Shown piece by piece: positions 54,990 to 63,316 of a stretch of 64,000 nt of DNA. The DNA is from Nocardia pseudobrasiliensis NBRC 108224 (GTDB lineage Bacteria > Actinomycetota > Actinomycetes > Mycobacteriales > Mycobacteriaceae), in assembly GCF_001613105.1 (NCBI RefSeq), contig NZ_BDBS01000004.1:372001-436000 (forward strand), given 5' to 3'. The notes beneath the pieces are model-generated. The model saw only the letters and a list, made by a program, of their open reading frames with translations. It was not told where the DNA came from and did no database searches. A program made the translations under genes and the position numbers. Numbering within the stretch: the stretch's first letter is position 1; each line of letters opens with the position of its first letter.

Positions 54990-55606
54990 ATGGCCAACGA
55001 CCTCGCTTGCCCGAGTTGCCACGGCCAAGACTGCGTCCAGAGCATCCCCGGCCTCCAGGCCACCGGGGTGTCGACCGTCCACGGCACCGACAACTTCTTC
55101 GGAGTCGGTATCAGCCCTTCAGGTCTGGTCCCGTTTCTGGACGCGACGCTCATGGAGCAGGCTCATCGCACCGCCCTAACCGGCGCCCTCGTGTTCGAGC
55201 CAGGCCACGTGCCCACCGCGCGACCACTTCTGCTCGGCTCACTGCTTGTGATTCCCTCCCTTGCCATTGGCGCGGCGACCCTGACGAACGTCAAAACCCA
55301 TCTTGGGATCGATTAGCCGACGCTTCTGTGGAGCGCCATGTCACTCATGGTCGGTCTCGGCATCACTTTCGTACTCGCGATTCCCACCCTTGTCGCTTTC
55401 TCGATTTTCCGGTGCCGCGTACGCCACAACACTCGAGTTTCACGCGGTCGTGGCGCCGCGTTCGCGCTATGGCTTCTACTGCCGCCGCTGCGGCGTCTGC
55501 TACTGGCCATATCCGCCATCAGCTCAACTCCCCCGTGCGGCGACCGATCTCAGTAGACGATTTCCGCGGGAAGGTATGGAACGCAGGCGGGTACGCCCAC
55601 CCCTGA
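54990..55606 (+). pseudogene. Zinc-ribbon membrane protein, decayed copy A
   Basis: The ATG at 54990 starts a first zinc-ribbon half (LACPSCHGQDC) and a membrane helix (RPLLLGSLLVIPSLAIGAAT). An in-frame TAG at 55314 interrupts the gene. A second helix (LGITFVLAIPTLVAFSIF) and RVRHNTRVSRGRGAAFAL follow in the same frame. The second zinc half (GFYCRRCGVCYWPYPP) is in a second frame and the end (SVDDFRGKVWNAGGYAHP) in a third. Compared with copy B at 59413, a few bases are lost before the GFYC motif. It is a decayed paralogue of an actinobacterial membrane zinc-ribbon family of unknown function. Confidence 0.75.
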
Positions 55607-56072
55607 CTCCACGCCTCTCATCCGACACACCGTTCGGTGCCCCCTGATATCGGGTCGCCGACGCCAACTGTTCGCAGTGAACCCCGTTGACCTATTTCGC
55701 CGGGTCGGATCCGGCGGGCGGGTTCTCGACCTTGTCGGTCAGTCGTCTCGCCGCGGTCCGGCCAGCTCAGCGATCGCCGCGCGGGCACCGCCTGACCGCC
55801 TTCGCGTTCGATGCCTCGATCATCATCCAACGCGGGCGCAATCTTCCCGCCTTTCAAATGCAGTCGGCGGTGCACTACGCCCGCGGCCCTCACACGTCAG
55901 GCCTCGGTCTGCACTGAGGGTGCGCCTGCGCGCCCACGAACTGCCGTCAATTCCGCCGCCGGCCTTGGAGTCCGGCACCCGTCCGAACACGGTAAGGAAT
56001 TCTGACGTTACCGGTGAACGTGTCCGGCTGCCCGGACGTGTCGAGCGGACGAACTACGTCGGTGCGTGTGCG
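55607..56072. other. Intergenic stretch, nothing recognised
   Basis: A plus-strand frame at 55687-55917 has a short protein-like end (FDASIIIQRGRNLPAFQMQS) but no start signal or family. It may be debris of the same decayed region. Confidence 0.4.
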
Positions 56073-56970
56073 TCAAACTCCGTTCAGAACACGGTCAAGC
56101 GCCGCTCGACCGACAGGTCCCCAGTGCGGCTTGCCGCCGGGCAGGCCCCGGTCCCCGTTGTGCCCCATAAGCATCAGGAACAGACTCTTCAGAGCGGCCA
56201 GACCGCGGGCACGCCGGATCGTCGCCTCGTCCGCTTGCGCGTACTGGTCGAAGAATCGTGCGGCCGTGCCCGTGGGCAGCAGCACCCATGCGGCGGCGAG
56301 GTCCCACGCCGGGTCGCCGGCGAACATTTCACCGAAGTCGACGATGCCCGCCAGCGTTCCGTCCGAGACGACGACGTTCGCGGGATGGAGGTCGCCGTGC
56401 ACCCACACCGGCGGGCCCTCCCACGCGGGGGCCGCGACGGCGTCGTCCCAGACAGCCCGGACCTCGCCAGCGATATCGTCGGGGGCAACGGGCTGGAAGA
56501 AGTTCTCGAAGCCGTCGGCGCAGTCCTTGGGATGGGCGCCGCGGTCCCTGGAGATCGGTGCGTTGGCAGGGGCCTGCACATGGAGCGCCCGGAGGAAACG
56601 TGCCAGGGTGTCGGCCGCGTGAGCGCCGCGGCTGATCGTGGCGTGGTCCAGCGGCTCGCCGGGAACCCATGTCATCACGGTCCAGTGCTTGGGGAAGCGC
56701 TCGGACGGTTGACCGAACCGCACCGGGGTCGGCACCGGCAGCGGCAGGCGCGGAGCCAGCACAGGTAGCCATCGCCTCTCCTCGAGCTGGCGGTCCGGGG
56801 TTGGGTCCATGCGCTGCATGCGCACGGCCAATTCGTCTCCGAGGCGCCACATCTGGTTGCCCCAGCCGCCCGACACCTCACGGATCGTCAACCCCCGCAA
56901 GATCAGGATGTTGCTCCTGCAGTAGGTCGCGGACCAGGTCCGCGGTGATCTCGATTTCGTTGTCGGCCAT
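56073..56970 (-). pseudogene. Aminoglycoside phosphotransferase-family gene, one frameshift
   Basis: The ATG at 56970 gives ADNEIEITADLVRDLLQEQH followed by PDLAG, then meets a run of five G (plus-strand C at 56892-56896). One base fewer would continue directly into LTIREVSGGWGNQMWRLGDE in the main frame. The rest is a complete APH/choline-kinase-fold kinase: the Brenner motif VHGDLHPANVVVSDG and the Mg-binding GIVDFGEMFAGDPAWDLAAA. The restored protein has about 298 residues. It would phosphorylate a small hydroxylated molecule, possibly an antibiotic. It is broken as given, but only by this run, so sequencing error is plausible. Confidence 0.85.
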
Positions 56971-57060
56971 ACGAACTCACAATACCGAGACCGCCGACCC
57001 GCCGTTACCGCAGAACGGCCCAGCAACAGCGCACCCTATTCATGCCTGTGAACAAACTGC

Positions 57061-57267
57061 TCATGCTTGAATGAGATCTTGTCGGGTTGTGGCCGGTTCA
57101 ATGAGGTACCAGGCTCGGACGGCGTCACTGTATGGCCCGATCTCGTCGGTTTCGTCGTCGGCTGGGATGGCGTAGAGGTCGAGCCGGGTGCCGTCGGCGC
57201 AGATGTCGGCGCGACCGACCTCGAGGCGCGCGGGCTTTTGCGCCGTCAGGATCGACCGGCAAAATGC
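57061..57267 (-). pseudogene. 3' fragment of an unknown gene
   Basis: A minus-strand frame of 68 residues without a start codon has convincing protein composition (PARLEVGRADICADGTRLDL, then DDETDEIGPYSDAVRAWYLI). A stop lies directly upstream at 57268. It is probably the tail of a lost or frameshifted gene. Family not recognised. Confidence 0.35.
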
Positions 57268-57431
57268 CTACCGTTCGCCGACGATACCGATAGAGCCCTG
57301 CACGCACGTTGGGCAGTCGGCGATCACCCCGTACGTCCGCTGCGGCTTCCGAAGGAAGAACTTCCTGTAGAAAGTAATGTGGTGAAAGGTGCAGTGGGGC
57401 TGAGCATCCGAACGTTAGGGGAGGACGTCTC

Positions 57432-58640
57432 GTGTGGCGATGGAGCAAATCGGTAGCGGAACGGGCCGCCGCGGCGGCCTGGAACAGCTGGCGGATCCGC
57501 GAGCCGGAGCCGACTGTGCTCGACCCGGAGGACTGGAGAACAAACGCTGACCGCGATGGCGGACGCGCAGGCGAGTATGCCCCGCCGCGCAAGGAATACC
57601 GATACTGGTCCTCGGATGAGCGATTCAGCGACCTCGTGGATCACCTGTCGCCCTTGCAGTTCGGCGGCTGGTCGATGGGTGAGGTGGCAGATGCCCTGTC
57701 GACGGTGGGCTGGAAGCCGTGCCCGCTGGACCCGCCCCGGGTGCGTGACCCGGCGTTGTGGCGCAAACAGGTCGTCGACTGGGAGTTGGCCCCAGGACCG
57801 CGCGCTGGGCTGGCGACGGTGATGATGTCGAACGCCGATCCCATGCGGGCGGTCAAATTGACGGTGAACCTGTCCCACGGCATCGACTTCGACATGGATT
57901 ATGCCGATGGACCGGACTACGCCGAGGTCGCCTTCATCCGCTCGGCGTGGTCGATGCTCGCGAACGATCTCGGCGCCGAGGCAACCTGCTGGAGCGGGCA
58001 CGGTGCGGTCCCGGCTGGGCGGTACGGCCCGGGGGTGCGCATGGTATGGGAACGGCCCGAGACGACTTGGTCGTTGCGGCTCGACAGCGACCAAGTCGTG
58101 CTGGAGCTGATACGCGTCGACAGCGACGGAGTCGAACGACAGGAACCTCACCCGGTGTGGTGTGCGGTCAACTGGGCGGTCCCGCCGTCGGATCACGAGC
58201 CCGACTCGATCGCCGACTGGGACGACGTTCGCACTCGTACCCATACCGCATTGTCTGCGCTGTGCGTCGATGTTCCCACTCTTCCGGCACGATTCCAGGT
58301 ACGCCTGCGTTCTGCGTCCGACCCGGACCGCGCTGTCACCGTCTGTAACGAGGACAGCGGGCTGTGGCTCGAAGTGCCCGCCACCCTCGGCGACACCGCT
58401 GTGGCTCGCCGTGCTGTGCGCGAATGGACCAAACACGGGGGTGTCTGGCGACTGCGGTTCGGAGAGACCGGAGTTGAGCCGGGGCATATAGCCGCCGCTA
58501 CCGAGCAGTTGGCGGCGACACTGATAGCTCTGGGGGTAACGCCCTCGGACCTGAGGTATCACGGTCATCTCGACGCGCGGCACCGGACGTTGCGACTCGA
58601 CCTGCCGCAGCTCGGAATCGACCGCGACAACCAACCCTGA
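57432..58640 (+). CDS. Hypothetical protein, possible DUF6301-like domain
   Basis: The 402-residue soluble protein is rich in Trp, Asp and Val. Around residues 60-240 the pattern (LQFGGWSMGEVADALSTVGW, LANDLGAEATCWSGHG, VRMVWERPETTWSLRLDSDQ) resembles DUF6301-type proteins common in Nocardia near toxin and secretion loci. The C-terminal part (LALTP-like helix, LIALGVTPSDLRYHGHLD) is unassigned. The GTG at 57432 has GGGGAGG upstream. There is no signal peptide or membrane helix. The domain match is from memory of the family pattern and should be treated as tentative. Confidence 0.7.
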   Translation: MWRWSKSVAERAAAAAWNSWRIREPEPTVLDPEDWRTNADRDGGRAGEYAPPRKEYRYWSSDERFSDLVDHLSPLQFGGWSMGEVADALSTVGWKPCPLDPPRVRDPALWRKQVVDWELAPGPRAGLATVMMSNADPMRAVKLTVNLSHGIDFDMDYADGPDYAEVAFIRSAWSMLANDLGAEATCWSGHGAVPAGRYGPGVRMVWERPETTWSLRLDSDQVVLELIRVDSDGVERQEPHPVWCAVNWAVPPSDHEPDSIADWDDVRTRTHTALSALCVDVPTLPARFQVRLRSASDPDRAVTVCNEDSGLWLEVPATLGDTAVARRAVREWTKHGGVWRLRFGETGVEPGHIAAATEQLAATLIALGVTPSDLRYHGHLDARHRTLRLDLPQLGIDRDNQP

Positions 58641-58931
58641 ACGCCGGAAACTCAAGGCACGGAAATCATCTCGACATCGGCAACGCCCGGAACTAGCTCC
58701 CGTATTTATCAAGTTCGGTCTGTTTCGATGGCCCGTTCGGCTCCCCTCGGACCCCGAAGCGGGCATCGTGGGCGGGTGGATGCGATGGCCGCGGGAAGCC
58801 AGTTTCGGGCAACGCGCTTCGGCGCTCGCGTCCTCACTCCCCCGTGCAAATTCGGAAAGAGTTGGTTAGTCGACATCGCGCCACCCACGCAACACCCAGG
58901 CGAGGATGAGACCAGCGCCCCCTAGCACGGG

Positions 58932-59289
58932 TCACGAAGTCATCCGGCGGCCATGGTTCATCGCTTCCAGAGTGATCTCACGAACACTTCGGCACTCAGC
59001 GCGGTCGTATCGGGGATCAGCCAGCTCGTCTTCCACTGCTCGCAGGATCTCCTCGATCACAAGAGCACGCCCATAGGGCTGGGAGTGCGGATGCGTGGCC
59101 TTCCGCAACGCATCCGCAATCGAGTCTCTCAGTTCTGGCCCTAACCGATCCACCCCCTGAGAGATACCCAACCAGGCGAACATATGTTCGGCAAACCCGC
59201 CATTCCACACTGTCGAGCTTCCAGGAGTTCCGATGGAGCGACGCATCCGCCAACACCAACCTCCGACGCACGTCCAGCGCTCTCGACAA
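58932..59289 (-). pseudogene. Frameshifted small gene of unknown function
   Basis: The 3' part (FAWLGISQGVDRLGPELRDS, KATHPHSQPYGRALVIEEIL, AVEDELADPRYDRAECRSVR) is clearly coding and ends at 58932. The 5' part (LDVRRRLVLADASLHRNSWK) lies in another frame up to 59289, with the shift near 59210. An internal ATG at 59183 could still give an 83-residue protein. A tiny hydrophobic frame (GLILAWVLRGWRDVD) follows at its 3' side. No family recognised. Confidence 0.5.
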
Positions 59290-59412
59290 TTCGTCACGGC
59301 AGGTGTTCCATGGAATGAACCTTCACTCCAGCACCACCACCAGCGGGCACAATCGTTGAGTCCGAACACCATTCAGCGGCCCGCGACGACGTCGCCGGGA
59401 TGGAACACCGAC

Positions 59413-60025
59413 ATGGTCAACGATCTCGCCTGCCCGACCTGCCACAGCCAGGACTGGGCCCAGAGCATCCCCGCCCTGCGGGCCACTGGCGTCGCCACGA
59501 CCCACGAGACCGGCTACTACACCGGGATCGGCGTTGCCTCGTCCGGTCTAGTCCCGGTGATCGGAACCAGTGTGACCGCGCGGACCTCGAGCACCGCGTT
59601 GGCAGCCTCACTCGCGTTCGAACCACGTCAGGTGCCGACCGGACGATTGTTCCTCCTCGCGTTACTTCTGGCGATTCCACCGATCGGGTTTGCCGCGTTC
59701 ACCGCCAGCGGGGGTCGATAGTTACCACGGCACGTACCCGCCCAGCGCGTTGTCACTGGCATTCAGCTATGCCCTGGTTTTGGCGGGGGCCGTTCCTTCG
59801 ATCCTCGTCTTCGTCGCGTTTTCTCAGCGCGTACGTCGCAACACTCGAGTCGCCCGCGGGCGCGGCGCCGCATTCGCGGTCTGGCGCGCCGGCTTCTACT
59901 GCCACCGCTGCGGCGTCTGTTACTGGCCCTATCCCCCATCCCCCGAAATCCGTGCGCGGCACCCATTCTCGGTAGACGGCTTCCGTACGATCGTATGGAA
60001 CGCGGGCGGGTACGCCCACCGTTAA
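59413..60025 (+). pseudogene. Zinc-ribbon membrane protein, copy B, one frameshift
   Basis: From the ATG at 59413 the gene encodes a first zinc-ribbon half (LACPTCHSQDW, one Cys replaced by Trp) and a membrane helix (LFLLALLLAIPPIGFAAF). It then reaches five G at 59710-59714 and stops at 59721. One G fewer gives an uninterrupted continuation: TASGVDSYHGTYPPSAL, a second helix, RRNTRVARGRGAAFAVWR, the second zinc half (GFYCHRCGVCYWPYPP) and SVDGFRTIVWNAGGYAHR, ending at 60025. Total length would be about 204. It is the better-preserved paralogue of copy A 4.4 kb upstream. Confidence 0.8.
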
Positions 60026-60331
60026 CTCACGCCTGATGCGACGCCGCAGCACGAACCAAATACCCGCTGCCGACATAGGCTTCAAGCTCCCGTCCGAATA
60101 CCCGTCGCCGCAACAGCCTGGCGTGCGCCGCGCCGCACATCGGCACGGCAGCCTGTCGGGGAAAGAAGCATCTGCCCATCGCTGGTGTTCGGATAGATCG
60201 TTCGGTGGACAAGTCATTCAGCTACGTCAACGCATCCGCCTGAGCAGCAGACCTTCCAGCGTCGCGGACCGCGAAATCAGTCCCTCCGACCGGTCCACCG
60301 CGAGCAGCGGACGGACTTGAGGCGGGTCGAT

Positions 60332-60362
60332 GGGCGGCCGGATGGCTGGCCGCCCGCGTTTT
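60332..60362 (+). terminator. Rho-independent-type terminator
   Basis: GGGCGGCC and GGCCGCCC form a perfect 8-bp stem around an 8-base loop, followed by GCGTTTT. This is one of the few stems in the window with a T-run. It lies between the zinc-ribbon gene and the convergent small gene ending at 60366. Confidence 0.75.
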
Positions 60363-60365
60363 GAT

Positions 60366-60569
60366 TCACTCGCCTTCGGTCACGGTGGTGTCCGGATGAC
60401 GTCGGCTGGTTTCCGGCTTCACGAAGTGTCCTGTGATGGCCGACCGGTCACGCCGCTGGTCACCCTCATGAGGCTCGTCCTCGCCGAGAGTCGTCCGCGG
60501 ATTGTCTGCCGCCGTCTCCTCGGTCACGTACTCGCCCGTTTCGGCGGAGCGATAGCTCTTGGCTGCCAT
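60366..60569 (-). CDS. Small repeat protein, YRxAxTGEYVT type
   Basis: The 67-residue protein consists of two related units, YRSAETGEYVTEETAADNPR (about 6-25, followed by TT) and RSAITGHFVKPETSRRHPDT (about 42-61). Single-unit relatives (short proteins reading like 'YRDAxTGEYVTxEYAxxHPxTTV') are widespread in bacteria and have no known function. Here the unit is duplicated. GAGGAGGGTGTC precedes the ATG at 60569. It is hydrophilic and cytoplasmic. Confidence 0.8.
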   Translation of the reverse strand: MAAKSYRSAETGEYVTEETAADNPRTTLGEDEPHEGDQRRDRSAITGHFVKPETSRRHPDTTVTEGE

Positions 60570-60857
60570 GACACCCTCCTCATGGTCGGTTACGTCCTCT
60601 TCTCGACCGCGCGGTTATTGTCGGATACCGCTGAACCGGCGGGCGAAACCCGCACCACCGGGGCAGCCGAGCGCCCCGGTGAATCAGAACCGGCCGCAGG
60701 GGGCAGTCGACCTCGGTGCCGCCAGGCGCCGGCCACAGCAGGTAGCGTGACGATTACTGGTGTTCATGCTGGCAGTGGCAGTACACGAGTGCCTTCCAGT
60801 CGCCGATAACGACCCGAATCATCGACGTCTGAACCAGCCTCGACGGGAGCGAGCCAG

Positions 60858-61716
60858 ATGAACGAGAAGGACAACGTGGCCCGATTTCCGACCGTCGTGC
60901 CGAAACTCGATCGCGCCCAGCGGCATACGGTCGAGCGGATCCAAGACGCGGTGCGCGACTATTGCCACGCCGGTCAACGCCTGAGCCGTCGGCTCCGCGA
61001 GATCGACACGATGCTGCTGATCGAAGGTGCGGTCGACCATCTGATGGACGACGCGTCTACTGATCTGGCCGAGCTGGGTACCGCGGTGTCCAACCACTAC
61101 GTGCGAATGCGGACAGTGGTCGACCTTGCCCAGCGACCTGGACGACGCGGTACTCGCCACGTCGATCACCGAGGGCGCTGCCGCAGTGCAGCCAAAGCCC
61201 GCACCTGCGGCGCGGCCGACACCCGTGAAGTCGACCAGGACGTCAACGGTGTCGAATGTGGCCGAGCTGGAGGCGTTCGGCGCTGATTCGGTGGTGATCC
61301 AGACAGCGAGCGAGTGGGATGTGCGGCCGCGTCCGTATCAGCGCGGTGATGACGGGCGATGGCACGGAGCGGGGATCGCCCGTAGTGGTATCTCCTCGCG
61401 GGAGCTGTGGGACCGCGGCGGCCAGATCACTGTGGCGCTGCTCAGCGAGCGCCCGATCACCGGCAGCCTGAACCAGATCGAACAAATATCGGCCGCGGCC
61501 GCCTTCTACGGATGGCGCCGCGCCGCCGCTGGGGCGACGGATGTGGAACTCGAGCGTGACGGCGTGACCGTCGCGCTCGGGTATTCGGCAGTCAGCGGGA
61601 ATATCACCAAGGCCCAGCGCCGCAGGCCGGACGGCGGCGTGGAGAAGGCGGCGGTGGTAGGCAAGTTCGGGACTGTGCGGCGCTGGCTGACCGAGGGAGC
61701 CGATCAGTCGTTGTAG
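60858..61716 (+). pseudogene. Hypothetical gene, apparent frameshift, or two coupled genes
   Basis: The ATG at 60858 (GGGAG upstream) starts a helical region (DRAQRHTVERIQDAVRDYCH to HYVRMRTVVD). After about 61124 this frame turns arginine-rich. In the next frame protein-like sequence continues at once from 61126 (LPSDLDDAVLATSITEGAAA, a Pro/Ala linker, then a globular part VALLSERPITGSLNQIEQIS, ending at 61716). One base fewer at the CC of GACCTTG joins them into about 285 residues. A separate protein starting at the TTG at 61126 is the alternative. I do not recognise the family. Confidence 0.55.
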
Positions 61717-62189
61717 TGGTCTGGCGGGGTGACCTGCTCGGTGGGCGCCGTGACACTGGTCCATTGCTGCAGTTCGGCGCTCCATCCCAGGATCTTGCCT
61801 TGCACGCTGGGATCGGTGGCGTCGAGATCGAGTAAGGCCAAGCGTGCTTCGTCCGGCAGATCAGCGGTGACGAGAATCGCTGCGGTGCCGCCGTTGTCGA
61901 CATCGAGCACGGCAGCCAGTTCGGCGGGACCAGAGGTGGCTTCGCGGCGGAACCATCGCTGACGTAACCTGCTCGGCAGTCCGGCGACTCCGTCCGCGGC
62001 ACGCTCTCCAAGAGATTCGAGAAATGCCTTCGCGAAAATCGTCGCGGTCGGCGCGACCACGCCGAAGGCCGCCGACCAGTGTAGAAACTCATCCGGAAGC
62101 GAACCATACTCTGCTGGAGGGGTATTCGAGGTGACAGGACGAGGAGGCTCGACCCTGGTAGGTTCGGATGTCGGCCAGTTCTGGTCCAT
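61704..62189 (-). CDS. Hypothetical cytoplasmic protein
   Basis: The 161-residue protein from the ATG at 62189 (GGGGGA upstream) has a disordered Pro/Thr start and a folded part (LHWSAAFGVVAPTATIFAKA, LAAVLDVDNGGTAAILVTAD, LPDEARLALLDLDATDPSVQ). It has no signal or membrane segment and no family I recognise. Its 3' end overlaps the convergent gene by 13 bases. Confidence 0.65.
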   Translation of the reverse strand: MDQNWPTSEPTRVEPPRPVTSNTPPAEYGSLPDEFLHWSAAFGVVAPTATIFAKAFLESLGERAADGVAGLPSRLRQRWFRREATSGPAELAAVLDVDNGGTAAILVTADLPDEARLALLDLDATDPSVQGKILGWSAELQQWTSVTAPTEQVTPPDHYND

Positions 62190-62539
62190 TGCGAGAGTCC
62201 CCCAATCATGTTGGCGCGAGCCACGATTGTAGGCACAGGAAGGTGCCGGGTGCGGACGGTGTCGACCGACAGACAGTGACTTCCTGCAGCGGCTCGGTCG
62301 GTGACTCACCACCGCCAACACCACACGCCTGACGAACTGCGCTGGCGCTCCGACACCGCCGAGATCCAGCGCGGAACAACGTCCACACATGGCTCGGAGC
62401 GGGCGTTGGTCAGTCGCCCAGATCGCCTGCCCGGCACCGATTTCCGACGCACTAAACGTCTTTCTATGCCGATGAGCGAGTGTTCAGACAGCTGTTTCTC
62501 GGTTGCAGGAAGATCTGTTCGGGCAGTAGCTTCGGTCGG
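62190..62539. other. Divergent intergenic region
   Basis: No gene seen. The region should hold promoters for the two divergent hypothetical genes. The 20-odd bases around 62402 (GCGTTGGTCAGTCG) recur at 63206, suggesting a small local repeat. Confidence 0.4.
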
Positions 62540-63109
62540 GTGATCGAGATCTTGGACGAGTTGGATGTTCTCACACAAGCTCACCTCGATCTATCAATCC
62601 TCAGCCTCGCTGGTGTTCCCTACGGCTCGGTTGCCGCCGAGCACATCGAACGCGACCAGGTCACTCAGGTCACGCTCGCACCGATCGTGCGGACAACCAG
62701 ATCCTCGGGTGGGGCTCGGCATGACTACTACGACGAGAATGGTCGGTTACTCTCTCGAACACAGGTGATCGACAGTGTCGTCCAGGCAAGCGGCATGGTC
62801 CATTTCGCCGATTACAGGAGCTATCTGGTCAAGGATGGGATCATCGTTGGGTTTGCCCTGACAGGCGACCGTCGGGGGCATCTTGCGCACTTCGCGCACT
62901 TGAATTCGTACGATGAGTTTCTTGCTGTCTTCGGCTCGCCCGATCAGGTTGAAGAGCATTGGGACACGGGCGAACTCATGAGCTACAGCAACCACTACTG
63001 GGCCAGCCGCAAGATGGCCAGCTGGGACTGTTGGGACGAGCGGCTGTCGTTGGTGAACCTGGGTGATTATGACGCCAACCTCTGCAGTGTCGGTCGCCTA
63101 CCGAACTGA
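62540..63109 (+). CDS. Hypothetical protein
   Basis: The 189-residue protein from a GTG at 62540 is acidic and rich in aromatic residues (HDYYDENGRLLSRTQVIDSV, LNSYDEFLAVFGSPDQVEEH, SNHYWASRKMASWDCWDERL). DEFLAVFGSPDQVEEH and the aromatic end are reminiscent of small immunity-type proteins, but no family is recognised. The ribosome binding site is weak, and the frame is open 20 codons further upstream. Base composition is lower in GC than in neighbouring genes, hinting at transfer. Confidence 0.65.
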   Translation: MIEILDELDVLTQAHLDLSILSLAGVPYGSVAAEHIERDQVTQVTLAPIVRTTRSSGGARHDYYDENGRLLSRTQVIDSVVQASGMVHFADYRSYLVKDGIIVGFALTGDRRGHLAHFAHLNSYDEFLAVFGSPDQVEEHWDTGELMSYSNHYWASRKMASWDCWDERLSLVNLGDYDANLCSVGRLPN

Positions 63110-63159
63110 AGCCCCCCTCGCAGTCCGCTTCGCTGGGTCAGCGGGCTCCTGTCGAACTG

Positions 63160-63187
63160 AGTGCGTTCGAGCGATATCGAACGCACT
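63160..63187. terminator. Strong hairpin between hypothetical gene and MFS gene
   Basis: AGTGCGTTCGA-GCGATA-TCGAACGCACT has perfect 11-bp arms and a 6-base loop, 51 bases after the stop at 63109. It lacks a T-run, so it may be a terminator of the actinobacterial kind or an operator for the MFS gene. Confidence 0.55.
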
Positions 63188-63316
63188 GACATGCCGCGGT
63201 GCGCGCGTTGGTCAGTCGTCCAGACTGGTTGGCTCCCATGGCTTTCCAACGCACGCACATGCCGATGTGCGGGCGTCGGCGAGCTGCCCGGGCCCGGCCG
63301 CTATAACGTTGTGTCG

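Noticed and set aside
57125..57592. A 155-residue minus-strand frame upstream of the hypothetical gene at 57432
   Set aside because: It is arginine-rich and out of frame with the more protein-like 57061-57267 fragment. It has no start signal.
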